Both the position numbers and the translations under genes were made by a program. The notes under the pieces are model-generated. The model made no database searches, was not told the DNA's origin, and saw nothing but the letters and a program-made list of their open reading frames with translations. Of a stretch of 64,000 nucleotides of DNA, positions 36,019 to 44,257 are shown in pieces. Positions within the stretch are counted from its first letter, which is position 1. The number at the start of each line of letters is the position of its first letter. The stretch is from Deltaproteobacteria bacterium (GTDB lineage Bacteria > Desulfobacterota > Desulfobulbia > Desulfobulbales > Desulfocapsaceae): positions 88,702-152,701 of the forward strand of contig JAPLJF010000033.1 in the NCBI GenBank assembly GCA_026388715.1, in the 5' to 3' direction.

Positions 36019-37716
36019 ATGATCAGTATTGCCACCCTCGGGCCCGACGGCTCAGACGGCTGCCAGGCCGCACGCAAATACGCGCCTGACGCCACTCTTC
36101 GCTTCTACAATCGTATTCAGGACATTATCAATGCCTTTATCAACGAAGAGACCGATCTGGCCCTCATCCCCATTTATAATACCCGGGAAGGCGAGATTAA
36201 AGAATACTTCCGTCTCATGGAGCAACTTGAAGAGGGGTACTGGATTGACAATATCGTCCTTCCCATTCACCTCTCCCTTGGCGCCCTGCGGCAAAAAGAC
36301 GGGAAAAGATCGGTAAAGATCATCGTTGGACGCAGCTCTGTCTTCCGGCAGTGCGAAGAGTATATCGCCGAAAACTATCCCGGGGCTACCCTGATGATGG
36401 TCCAAAATATCGACATTGCCCTTGCCGATATTCAGACCCGCAATCTCGTCGATCATGCCGTCATTGAATCAGAAGAACTGCTGCGCAATTATGGCCTGGA
36501 CATCCTGGCCAGGGAGGTTGTCCCCCATAACCGCACCCGCTTTGCCATCCTTGGTTCAAATCTGGCCAGCCAGACAGGGTATGATGCCACGGCCATCATT
36601 ACCCGACCGCTCAAAGACCGGGTTGGTGTGCTTGTTGATATCCTCGGTGAGTTCACCCGTCGCGGCATCAATATTCTGGATCTTCGTTCGGAAAATGACA
36701 TCAAAACCCAGAAACTACAGATTTACATTGAGGCGGAAGGACATATCGGCGACGAACTGCTGAGCCGTGCCCTGGAAAGTATCGAAAAAAATATCATCCA
36801 GGAAGAAGGCTCCCTGAAGCTGCTTGGCTCCTTTCCTCGTGTTGACATGCGGGTCAAGAAGATCAAGACCTTCGGCTTCATCGGCACCGGCGAGATGAGC
36901 AGCTGGTTTGCTGATCGCCTTGAGAATGAAGGCTATCGCACCCTGATGACCGGCAGATCAACTACCCTGCGGCCTGAAGAGATGATTCCCCAGGTTGATG
37001 TGGTCATCATCTGTGTCCCCATCTCGGTCACGACTGACACCATCCGCCAGTATGGGGGCCTGCTGCGCGACGGCCAGGCCCTTATCCTGTTGGCCGGTGA
37101 ATCTGAAAATACCTTGAAGACGGCCATGGATGTAACTCGTCAGGGCGTCGAGATCATGCTGGTCCACAATCTCTGGGGCCCCCAGGCAGTAACCATGAAA
37201 GACAAAAACGCCTCTGTGGTCCGAACACCCCGTAGCGGCAGTTTCTGCGGCGAATTTGAGGCCTTTCTCTACAAACACGGTGCCGACATTTTCCAGGACA
37301 CACCGGACAAACATGACCTGCTCATGGGGGTAGGCCAGAAACTGCCGACCATCATCTCCGTGGCCATGGCCACCGTCTTGAGGCAACACGGCATCAACTG
37401 TAAGGATATAGGCAGCCACTCCACCCTCACCTCATTATACGGTATTCTGGCCATGGCCCGAGTGCATAATCAGAATCCTCGCACCTATGCCGAGATCATG
37501 GTCACCAGTGGTGACGGCAGAAAAATCGTACGAAGCTTTGCCGAAAATCTGCGGCAGATCATCGACCTTGCGGAGGGAGGTAAGATCGCCGAACTCTGTG
37601 ACCTTATGGATCAGAACCGCACCTACCTGACTCCTGCTTTTCTTGATGCGAGGATGAAGCAGGCCCGGGCTGTTGATGAGGTCTTGACCAGGGCGGGGAT
37701 GAAGGGAGAGGTATAA
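36019..37716 (+). CDS. Prephenate dehydratase-ACT-prephenate dehydrogenase fusion
   Basis: 565 aa. Residues 1-190 look like a divergent prephenate dehydratase: LGPDGSDGCQAARKY near residue 7 and the catalytic-type TRF in NRTRFAILG. Residues ~203-275 are an ACT domain (RVGVLVDILGEFTRRGINIL), the Phe-binding regulator. From ~285 a dehydrogenase begins with FGFIGTGEMSSWFADRLENE and ends with a helical TyrA-like part (GVGQKLPTIISVAMATVLRQ). So one protein could make both phenylpyruvate and 4-hydroxyphenylpyruvate. The dehydratase lacks the usual VPIENSxxG (it has IPIYNTREG), so that half may be regulatory only. No chorismate mutase domain is seen. Confidence 0.82.
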   Translation: MISIATLGPDGSDGCQAARKYAPDATLRFYNRIQDIINAFINEETDLALIPIYNTREGEIKEYFRLMEQLEEGYWIDNIVLPIHLSLGALRQKDGKRSVKIIVGRSSVFRQCEEYIAENYPGATLMMVQNIDIALADIQTRNLVDHAVIESEELLRNYGLDILAREVVPHNRTRFAILGSNLASQTGYDATAIITRPLKDRVGVLVDILGEFTRRGINILDLRSENDIKTQKLQIYIEAEGHIGDELLSRALESIEKNIIQEEGSLKLLGSFPRVDMRVKKIKTFGFIGTGEMSSWFADRLENEGYRTLMTGRSTTLRPEEMIPQVDVVIICVPISVTTDTIRQYGGLLRDGQALILLAGESENTLKTAMDVTRQGVEIMLVHNLWGPQAVTMKDKNASVVRTPRSGSFCGEFEAFLYKHGADIFQDTPDKHDLLMGVGQKLPTIISVAMATVLRQHGINCKDIGSHSTLTSLYGILAMARVHNQNPRTYAEIMVTSGDGRKIVRSFAENLRQIIDLAEGGKIAELCDLMDQNRTYLTPAFLDARMKQARAVDEVLTRAGMKGEV

Positions 37717-37718
37717 GG

Positions 37719-37865
37719 GTGCAAGAAAACCGGGAAAATGCAGATAAGATGGACACAAAACTACCTGAAAGCAAAAAACGATCAATCAACATCCTGCTTA
37801 TCTTGATCCTGGCCTGCTGGCTGCTCCTTCTCTATTTTTACGGAGTGGCAAAGGGCCCGGGCTGA
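37719..37865 (+). CDS. Small single-helix membrane protein
   Basis: 48 codons from a GTG two bases after the previous stop, with AAGGGAGAGG as ribosome site. The first 25 residues are charged (KLPESKKRS), then one hydrophobic helix INILLILILACWLLLLYFYG and a short tail. Not recognised. The tight spacing and ribosome site argue that it is real and co-translated with the prephenate enzyme. Confidence 0.5.
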   Translation: MQENRENADKMDTKLPESKKRSINILLILILACWLLLLYFYGVAKGPG

Positions 37866-37949
37866 GGCCCGTCAATCCTTCGGTCGGAAGGAACACAATG
37901 CGCCGCCCCCGAATCTTTCCAGAAAAAAGACAAGGGAGATCAATAAGTT

Positions 37950-38011
37950 AGGAGCCGTTATGAAATAGCTGCTATTTTATCTACTCTTTCGTTACGGCTC
38001 CTTATGCCGTT
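37950..38011. repeat. Dispersed palindromic repeat, copy R5 (reverse orientation)
   Basis: AGGAGCCGTTATGAAAT (37950-37966) pairs with CTTTCGTTACGGCTCCT (37986-38002), then TTATGCCGTT, the complement of the constant flank. The following bases (TCCTGTCACTTAAATGAT) resemble those after R4. Confidence 0.75.
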
Positions 38012-38128
38012 CCTGTCACTTAAATGATACATCATTTTAAACCAAAGGCTTTTCAATATCTCAAGAGAATAAAATTAACCCGTAATTTTTTTTACAAATC
38101 GACTCATCCCTATTCAGGAGAAATAAAT

Positions 38129-38779
38129 ATGTTTACCCGTGATTTCAGTTATCTTGACGAAGTTCATATCTGTCCTCGTTGTCAGACCCCGATGTCCTGC
38201 TGCGAAGCGCCCCCGGTCCATGTCGGTGACGGCCTTGGCTGGGGCTCAGAAGTCCTGTTTATCTGCTTGAACAATGAATGCCCCGTCTTTAAAAATGGCT
38301 GGCAGCATATCGAGCTCCAGTATGGCCACAGGGGATCGTATCGCTGCATGCAGCTACCAGGAAGCAAAGAACAGAACGTAATGATGGTTGCCAGTGAATA
38401 TGCCTTCACCGGCAGCGTGATTGACACCGAGGCAGTAAAGATGCAAAACACACGATATATCAAGGAAAAGGAGGCTGTGGCCGCCCTTGACACCTGTGTG
38501 GAAACCCATAATCTCGAACCGATTATGACCCTGATCCTTGATGAAGCAGCAAACCTTGCCAACAGACAAAAGGCCGTTGCCTGCCTGAAACAACTCAACG
38601 ATCTTTCCTGTATTGATTCCATCAGAAATCACACCTTCAGGGACACATCCCTGACCCAGGAGTGCGGCATGATTATCAGTGAAATCCTCAAGGCCCACTT
38701 TAAAAAAGAGTGTCCGCACTGTGCCGAACTCATCAAGGCCCAGGCCCAGAAATGCATGCACTGCCAGGCAGATCTGTAA
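38129..38779 (+). CDS. Zinc-ribbon protein of unknown function
   Basis: 216 aa from an ATG after CAGGAGAAATAA. N-terminal CPRCQTPMSCCE and FICLNNECPVF form one zinc site; the C-terminus ECPHCAELIKAQAQKCMHC forms a second, UPF0547-like ribbon. Between them is a helical region (EKEAVAALDTCVETHNLEP, LANRQKAVACLKQL) that resembles HEAT-like repeats. The longer frame from 38024 lacks a ribosome site. No function is known; two metal sites suggest nucleic acid or protein binding. Confidence 0.65.
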   Translation: MFTRDFSYLDEVHICPRCQTPMSCCEAPPVHVGDGLGWGSEVLFICLNNECPVFKNGWQHIELQYGHRGSYRCMQLPGSKEQNVMMVASEYAFTGSVIDTEAVKMQNTRYIKEKEAVAALDTCVETHNLEPIMTLILDEAANLANRQKAVACLKQLNDLSCIDSIRNHTFRDTSLTQECGMIISEILKAHFKKECPHCAELIKAQAQKCMHCQADL

Positions 38780-38889
38780 GTCTTTTTTGATGAATAATAC
38801 CCTGAGGACAAAACAAGGGTGACATCAAAGACAGTTAAGAAACAAGGGAAAAGCCTTTTCATTCTTTGACTATCCCTGCGTTTTTACCC

Positions 38890-38918
38890 TTGCCAAAACC
38901 AGAGCCAACGGGTATATA
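38890..38918 (+). promoter_or_regulatory. Promoter of tRNA-His
   Basis: TTGCCA and TATATA with 17 bases between, 17 bases before the tRNA. A near-consensus housekeeping promoter. Confidence 0.65.
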
Positions 38919-38935
38919 AAAGTGACAATTTATGT

Positions 38936-39013
38936 GGTGAATGTAGCTCAGCTGGTGGTAGCACTTGGTTGTGGTCCAAGAAGTCGTGGGTTCGAGTCCC
39001 ATCATTCACCCCA
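38936..39013 (+). tRNA. tRNA-His (anticodon GTG)
   Basis: The acceptor stem GTGAATG (38937-38943) pairs with CATTCAC (39003-39009), with the extra G at -1 (38936) facing C73, a tRNA-His identity element. D arm GCTCAGCTGGTGGTAGC, anticodon loop TTGTGGT within TGGTT-GTG-GTCCA, T arm GTGGGTTCGAGTCCCAT and encoded CCA are all in place. A terminator follows. Confidence 0.97.
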
Positions 39014-39020
39014 CCCATGA

Positions 39021-39061
39021 AAAAGGAGTTTCAGGCATCTGCCCGAAACTCCTTTTTTTTA
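39021..39061 (+). terminator. Terminator of tRNA-His
   Basis: AAAGGAGTTTC and GAAACTCCTTT pair around AGGCATCTGCCC, followed by eight or more T. Confidence 0.88.
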
Positions 39062-39161
39062 TTGCCAATCACTGGATCGATTTTCATTTCCCCGTTGCAT
39101 CCTTGTAAAAATCATTGTTAACTACGGTCTCTTTTTAACAACATAATTAAAACGATATCGC

Positions 39162-39190
39162 TTGACAGTTGCGTCAATCTTCGATTAAAT
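39162..39190 (+). promoter_or_regulatory. Candidate promoter of the torD-psrAB operon
   Basis: TTGACA (39162-39167) and TTAAAT (39185-39190) with 17 bases between. The long untranslated stretch to 39328 leaves room for control of this anaerobic respiration operon. No operator is recognised. Confidence 0.45.
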
Positions 39191-39327
39191 TGTTTTTTAA
39201 TTAAAAACGGTTACGTCATGAAAGTACATGTTTCAATATGATACATTTTACACCTTCATCATGACCTGAGCGTCCCGGGTTTTACTCCATTAACCCCATC
39301 CATTACTTTCATAGTTTTTTTCTTATT

Positions 39328-39918
39328 ATGACAGATTCAGCCACATCTCAAGACATCGCCTCCCTGTATCGTTTCATGGCTCAATGTATGCAATACCCGG
39401 ACCCAGAGTGGATGAATGATGATTTTTTCCAGGTCTTCTACAATCTTCTGGGCACCTTTGGTGCTATCACCGAAGGCAAAGAGATACGAGACGCCTTGGA
39501 ACAATCTCCAGATTACATCGAAGACCTGCAGATAGAATACACTCGACTGTTCATCAATGGGGTTCCCCACGTAGTCGCGCCCCCCTATGCCTCAGTTTAC
39601 ATGGACCAGTCTATTCAGGGGGCCTTTGCCCTTAAAACACTGACTTTTTACCGGGAAAAAGGTTTTGCGATGGAAGAGTCCGCAGACCTCCCCGATCACC
39701 TTATCCACGAACTTGAATTTCTTTCCCTCCTGACTGAAGAAGAAGACCTTGCCGGAGAGGAAGAATTTCTGAACAAGCTGTTTCGACCCTGGTACAAATC
39801 CTTTTGCCCCCGAGTCGCAGAAAAAACCCGCCATCCTTATTACAGGATGGTTGTAACTTTAATTGATTCTTTTACAAAGGAGGAAGAGGAAGATGGCTTT
39901 CAACTTAACGAGGCGTAA
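39328..39918 (+). CDS. TorD/DmsD-family molybdoenzyme chaperone
   Basis: 196 aa, all helical. Such chaperones hold the catalytic subunit, guide molybdopterin insertion and protect the Tat signal until folding is complete. Seen: IEYTRLFINGVPHVVAPPYA with the family's core Y-x-R-L-F and PPYAS pattern, and DHLIHELEFLSLL near residue 123. It overlaps the molybdoenzyme gene by 26 bases, so the two are translationally coupled and this chaperone is dedicated to it. Confidence 0.9.
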   Translation: MTDSATSQDIASLYRFMAQCMQYPDPEWMNDDFFQVFYNLLGTFGAITEGKEIRDALEQSPDYIEDLQIEYTRLFINGVPHVVAPPYASVYMDQSIQGAFALKTLTFYREKGFAMEESADLPDHLIHELEFLSLLTEEEDLAGEEEFLNKLFRPWYKSFCPRVAEKTRHPYYRMVVTLIDSFTKEEEEDGFQLNEA

Positions 39919-42133
39919 GTTCCTTCAGACGGCATCCCTGGCAGCAGCCACGATACCGCTGGCTAAGGTCGTCTCCGCGGAAACAGGTGTAGCCAAGGTA
40001 TCCCTGGAACCAAAGGGAACCATGGGTGACACAACTGTGGTCGGCGGACTGTGCGAAATGTGCTTCTGGCGCTGTCAGCTGGTAGGTAAGGTTCGCGATG
40101 GTCAGTTGATGAAACTTGAGGGCAACCCCAAGTCCATTGATAACGGTACGTCCATTTGCGCCCGCGGCAACGCCGGCGTCAAACTGCTCTACGATGTGGA
40201 CCGCTTGAAATACCCCTTGAAAAACGTCGGAAAACGTGGTGAGCCGGTATGGAAACGTATTTCCTGGCAAGAGGCACTCGATGAGTGCGGCACCAAGCTC
40301 AAGGCCGTCGTTGATCAACATGGCCCCCAGGGGATCTGCATATTCCCTCATGGCGCGTCAGCCACATACCCAATGCACTACTTTGAGTACACGGTTGGTA
40401 CCCACAATGTGAGCGAGGCATCCTTCTTCCAGTGCCGCGGCGCCCGGGATGCTGGCTATGTTGCCACCATGAATAAGGCCCCCAATGAGACCGTTGACAT
40501 GCCCAATGCGAAGGTCATCTTCTTCCTTGGCTGTCATCTGGGCGAGAACGTCCATGTCTCCCACATCAAGGGCTATATCAAAGGTCTGCAGAACGGCGCG
40601 AAACTGGTTGTGGCCGATCCACGCTACTCCGCTTCGGCTGCCAAATCCGATATCTGGGTCAAGATCAAACCAGGTACCGATACCGCCTATGTACTGGCAA
40701 TCATGAACTACCTTGTTAAAAACAACAAGTATGACAAGGAATTTGTGGCCAAGCATACTGTCGGCTTTGACAAGTTGTCTGCGGCCATCTCCGAATGGAC
40801 CCTGGACAAGGCTGCTAAAGAGTGTGATATTCCTGCCGCGCAGATCAAGGAAGTAGCTGAACTGCTGGCTGCCAATGCCCCGAATGTGGCCATCCATCCA
40901 GGCCGTCATACATCCTGGTACGGCAACGATTTCCAGCGTGAACGGGCTCTTGCCTGTCTGACCGGGCTTCTGGGCGCTTACTATGTAAAAGGCGGTTGGG
41001 TTGATCCCATTAATCCCAAACTGGGTAAGGCCGGTTGGGCCAAACAGGAGCATGGTAATGAGCATAACCTCAACTTCGTCAGCGATAAAAAGGTTTATCC
41101 TTTCAGTCCTCCTGGAACCCCGACCGAATTGATTCGTGACTGCGCAATCAGCGGCAAGCCTTATCCTATCAAGGGTTGTGTAGTCTGGGGCCAGAACCCG
41201 ATGCAGACCATCCCTCAACAGGAAAAGATGAAAAAGGTGTTCAACGCCATGGATTTTGTCCTGTGCGTCGATCTCATGCCCACTGATGTCACCATGTGGG
41301 CCGACATCCTCCTGCCTGAGTCATCTTATCTGGAACGTTACGACATGATCAAGACCGGGGCAAGTATGGCAAAGGCCGGCGACAAGGAACCAACCCAGTA
41401 CATCGCCCCCCGTATGCCCCTGGTAGAACCAATGTTCGAGCGCAAGGACCAGGTTTATATCACCAATGAAATCGCCAAACGCATGGGTCATGAGAAAGAT
41501 ATCCCGGTCCAGACTCTGGCAGAGCTTGTGGACAAAGTCTTGGAACCCGCCAAGATCACCCTGGCCTCAGTCAAGGCCGAGGGCGGCATCCACTTCGAGC
41601 CTGGCAAGTCTCCTTATGGCGTGCCCGAGGATTTTAAAGTTCTCTTTTTTAATGAAGAGCTTGCCGCTGCCGGTATTCCTGCTGTCCCAACCTATAAAGC
41701 AGTGGAAGCTGTGCCCGCTGGATATGCCCGACTGCTTTATGGCCGTGCCCCGGTACACACCTTCAACCGCAGCCAGAACAACGTTTGGTTGCATCACGAA
41801 ATGCCAACCAATCCTGTTTGGCTGAATGATGAAGTTGCTGCCAAAATTGGCTTGAAAGATGGTGATACCGTTGGTTTTGTCAACAGCGAGGGAGTCAAAT
41901 CCAGCACAACCACCATAGTCAAGGTGACACCGGGCATCAGAAAAGATGCTGTCTATATGTACCATGGCTACGGGACCATCAACCCACTGATGACCGTTGC
42001 TGTCGGCAAAGGCGTATCCGACACAAGCCTGATCACCAAGATTACCATTGACCCGGAGACCGGAACTCATGGTATGCGTAACAACTTTGTTAAACTGACC
42101 AAGGATGGAAAAGTCCTGGATATTCCAGCATAA
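39893..42133 (+). CDS. Molybdopterin oxidoreductase, polysulfide/thiosulfate reductase catalytic subunit type
   Basis: 746 aa. The N-terminus LTRRKFLQTASLAAATIPL is a Tat signal, so it acts outside the inner membrane. CEMCFWRCQLVG and a later ICARGNAGV bind a [4Fe-4S] cluster (Cx2Cx3C and C). FFQCRGARDAGY is the likely Mo-ligating Cys region, as in PsrA/PhsA. The C-terminal MopB-type domain begins near RLLYGRAPVHTFNRSQ. Substrate cannot be fixed by sequence alone: polysulfide, thiosulfate or sulfur are the best guesses, arsenate or tetrathionate possible. ATG at 39893 follows AAAGGAGG. Confidence 0.88.
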   Translation: MAFNLTRRKFLQTASLAAATIPLAKVVSAETGVAKVSLEPKGTMGDTTVVGGLCEMCFWRCQLVGKVRDGQLMKLEGNPKSIDNGTSICARGNAGVKLLYDVDRLKYPLKNVGKRGEPVWKRISWQEALDECGTKLKAVVDQHGPQGICIFPHGASATYPMHYFEYTVGTHNVSEASFFQCRGARDAGYVATMNKAPNETVDMPNAKVIFFLGCHLGENVHVSHIKGYIKGLQNGAKLVVADPRYSASAAKSDIWVKIKPGTDTAYVLAIMNYLVKNNKYDKEFVAKHTVGFDKLSAAISEWTLDKAAKECDIPAAQIKEVAELLAANAPNVAIHPGRHTSWYGNDFQRERALACLTGLLGAYYVKGGWVDPINPKLGKAGWAKQEHGNEHNLNFVSDKKVYPFSPPGTPTELIRDCAISGKPYPIKGCVVWGQNPMQTIPQQEKMKKVFNAMDFVLCVDLMPTDVTMWADILLPESSYLERYDMIKTGASMAKAGDKEPTQYIAPRMPLVEPMFERKDQVYITNEIAKRMGHEKDIPVQTLAELVDKVLEPAKITLASVKAEGGIHFEPGKSPYGVPEDFKVLFFNEELAAAGIPAVPTYKAVEAVPAGYARLLYGRAPVHTFNRSQNNVWLHHEMPTNPVWLNDEVAAKIGLKDGDTVGFVNSEGVKSSTTTIVKVTPGIRKDAVYMYHGYGTINPLMTVAVGKGVSDTSLITKITIDPETGTHGMRNNFVKLTKDGKVLDIPA

Positions 42134-42171
42134 CTTACTATACTTGAGCCCTTATCAGGAGGATATTTTCG

Positions 42172-42984
42172 ATGCAATATGGAATGATCATTGATCTAGA
42201 ACGCTGTGTAGGCTGCCACGCCTGCGCCATAGCATGTAAGGCGGAGTATGAGGTTCCGGTTGAGTTTGGCCGGAACTGGGTCAAACGCCTTGGACCGAGC
42301 AAGGTGGGAAAAGAGCTTGCCTCTACCTACTATCCCGGTCTCTGTAACCACTGTGCAAAACCACCCTGCGTGGATGTTTGCCCTGCCGATAAGGTAGATG
42401 TGACCTTTAAAGATGCCAAAACGGGTAAGACCATCACCAAATCCGTGGCCGCAACCTGGAAAGATCCCTTTAACGGAACTGTGCAGATTGACAAGAGCCG
42501 CTGTCTGGGCTGTGGAGCCTGTAGGGATGCCTGTCCTTATGGCGCCCGTTATGTCAACCCTGCCCTGACCGATGATGTCTCATCCGACGGCAAGGCTGAC
42601 AAATGCACCTACTGCATGCCACGTGTTGAGGCCGGACTTATTCCAGCCTGTGTGCAGACCTGTATCACCAATGCCCGTATCTTTGGTGACCTTGATGATC
42701 CAAAATCAGATGTCGCGCAATATGTAAAGAAAGGCGCTAAAGGACTGGAGCCTAAAGGTGCCAGCATTGGCCCCAATTCCCGTTACTACGGCAAGAAGAA
42801 GGATATCGCCCTTCTTTTCCAGGATTACACCCCTAAACTTGCCGATATGGACAATGTCAAACGCCGTGCAATGATGGCCTCCATGGTCAAACCCGCAATG
42901 CGTAAGGCCAGAGATCTTGGCCTGATTGGTCTGGCCGGAGCTATGCTCATAAAAGGACTGAGTGAAGACAAAACTGACAAATAA
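42172..42984 (+). CDS. PsrB/PhsB-like four-cluster ferredoxin subunit
   Basis: 270 aa. Cys groups CVGCHACAIAC, CNHCAKPPCVDVC, CLGCGACRDACPYGA and CTYCMPRVEAGLIPACVQTC bind four [4Fe-4S] clusters, as in DmsB/PsrB. It passes electrons to the molybdoenzyme. Past residue ~230 there is a weakly hydrophobic end (ARDLGLIGLAGAMLIKG) that could touch the membrane. No NrfD/PsrC anchor gene follows, so electrons must come from another partner. It has no signal peptide and would travel with the Tat subunit. A strong terminator ends the operon. Confidence 0.93.
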   Translation: MQYGMIIDLERCVGCHACAIACKAEYEVPVEFGRNWVKRLGPSKVGKELASTYYPGLCNHCAKPPCVDVCPADKVDVTFKDAKTGKTITKSVAATWKDPFNGTVQIDKSRCLGCGACRDACPYGARYVNPALTDDVSSDGKADKCTYCMPRVEAGLIPACVQTCITNARIFGDLDDPKSDVAQYVKKGAKGLEPKGASIGPNSRYYGKKKDIALLFQDYTPKLADMDNVKRRAMMASMVKPAMRKARDLGLIGLAGAMLIKGLSEDKTDK

Positions 42985-43024
42985 TTTCTTTGTCTGATTG
43001 ACACTCATCAGTTACCTGAACAGC

Positions 43025-43069
43025 AAAAGGGGCTGTTAACCGATTCATTGGTTAACAGCCCCTTTTTTT
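43025..43069 (+). terminator. Terminator of the psrAB operon
   Basis: AAAAGGGGCTGTTAACC and GGTTAACAGCCCCTTTT, a perfect 17-bp stem with an 8-base loop and T run. It shows that no third (PsrC) subunit belongs to the operon. Confidence 0.92.
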
Positions 43070-43141
43070 ATGAAAAACTTACTCAAGGATACACACGGGT
43101 ATTCTTTTTACTCTATTCCTCTTTTATCCTTATTCCCTGTT

Positions 43142-43402
43142 TCAAGAAAAAATAAATACAAATCTGTCATCGTCGATACTTATCCGTAAACGGCCACCAT
43201 GATTCCGACCATAGACCTCCCAGCCTGGTTCACCCTTGATCTCACATTGCAGACATCGGGGAGAATGCACGCCCTTGTCACGATCCCCCCAGGACACCAG
43301 GGTGGTGGACTCATTACCCCGTTCCGCTATAATTTTGGCAATCGCTCTCGCCTGCTCAAAATCAATCACACAACCGATAAATCGACACTCAATTTTTTCC
43401 AT
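43142..43402 (-). CDS. AF1514-family (DUF5619-like) small protein
   Basis: 86 aa. The pattern DFEQARAIAKIIAERG, LVSWGDRDKGVHSPRC, GEPGWEVYGRNHGGRLRISI and DRFVFIF matches AF1514-type proteins found in sulfate-reducing archaea and bacteria. The function is unknown. Conserved Cys (SPRCLQC) and Trp suggest metal or ligand binding. It is convergent to psrAB and has no neighbours on its strand. Confidence 0.75.
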   Translation of the reverse strand: MEKIECRFIGCVIDFEQARAIAKIIAERGNESTTLVSWGDRDKGVHSPRCLQCEIKGEPGWEVYGRNHGGRLRISIDDDRFVFIFS

Positions 43403-43776
43403 TTTTTTACCACATTATTGTAAAAAACATTCAACCTTTCAGCCATCAGTATTTATTTAAAAAATGGGAGAAGACTCAAAAGACCCTTAATCTTGGCACT
43501 TGTGCCCCTTTATACAGGTCATACCTAACAGAACGCTTGTTTGATCTATAGACTGAATTTCCCACACATTGCTCGGATAGTGGATACGTGCCCAGCAGGA
43601 TCAGCAGTTCACCGGGATACGTGGTTTTTTCTTACCCAGTTTTCTCTCAGCATCTTCAAGAAAATAATCAAGGAAGTAACTGATCAGGTTTTTTAAACTG
43701 GAGGGTATTTTGAAAAATCAGGGTCTGCGTTCAGTGCGACGGCTTGACCATCATTCAACGCGCAATAATAACCTTT
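43403..43776. other. Intergenic stretch without a recognisable gene
   Basis: About 370 bases between the AF1514 gene and the remnant at 43777. Both strands are broken by stops in all frames. No RNA gene or repeat is recognised. Confidence 0.4.
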
Positions 43777-43929
43777 TCACATTCAACTTTGCTGCAAGAA
43801 AACTTGCTCGTCCATTACAAACGCGGCAGATTCGATCATAACAGCCACGAACAACAATGGCTATAACGCCTTTTACCTGGTTGGCAATGTCGTCTGTAAG
43901 GGCAATGACTGCACCATAGCAGAATAACA
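43777..43929 (+). pseudogene. 3' remnant of a secreted-protein gene
   Basis: One frame after two stops reads CSSITNAADSIITATNNN and GYNAFYLVGNVVCKGNDC to a stop at 43927. The Asn-rich, Cys-ended end resembles the tail of secreted beta-structured proteins such as the one at 6762. There is no start codon. Two hairpins follow, as after a real gene end. Identity is uncertain. Confidence 0.3.
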
Positions 43930-43932
43930 GAT

Positions 43933-43966
43933 CAAAGAACGCGAAAAAGGCGTTTCGCGTTCTTTG
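43933..43966. terminator. Perfect hairpin downstream of the remnant
   Basis: CAAAGAACGCGAAA and TTTCGCGTTCTTTG, perfect 14-bp stem, 6-base loop. No T run follows. Confidence 0.55.
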
Positions 43967-43980
43967 TAAACCCATCCAGT

Positions 43981-44027
43981 AAAGGGAAGAGGCATACAGC
44001 ACAGTATGCCTCTTCCCTTTTTTTTTA
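43981..44027 (+). terminator. Strong rho-independent terminator
   Basis: AAAGGGAAGAGGCATAC and GTATGCCTCTTCCCTTT pair perfectly around six bases and are followed by about ten T. Its strength implies that a transcript ends here although no intact gene precedes it. Confidence 0.85.
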
Positions 44028-44086
44028 TTCCGGGGTATTCTGCAGCGATCGCTGTAAAAATCGTAGTTGTCATTTGCATATCAAAA

Positions 44087-44204
44087 ACGGCATAAGGAGC
44101 CATAATGAAATAGTCTGGTTGTTCTTCATCCATCTATGGAATAAGCGACACTGGGCCATTCATGGCCTGCGAAATGCACTCGTTATTTCGTAACAACTCT
44201 TAGG
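44087..44204. repeat. Dispersed palindromic repeat, copy R6
   Basis: ACGGCATAAGGAGCCATAATGAAATAG at its left end (44087 on) and TTATTTCGTAACAACTCTTAGG at the right (44183-44204). The spacer (about 70 bases) is longer than in other copies. It sits just upstream of ettA and may overlap its promoter. Confidence 0.65.
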
Positions 44205-44257
44205 TTTTCCAGCCCGGCCATTTCTTTTTTTCTTTCATTTTTCTTCCAGGTACCTTC

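Noticed and set aside
43751..44002. An 83-codon minus-strand frame
   Set aside because: It runs through two terminator hairpins and lies opposite the secreted-protein remnant.
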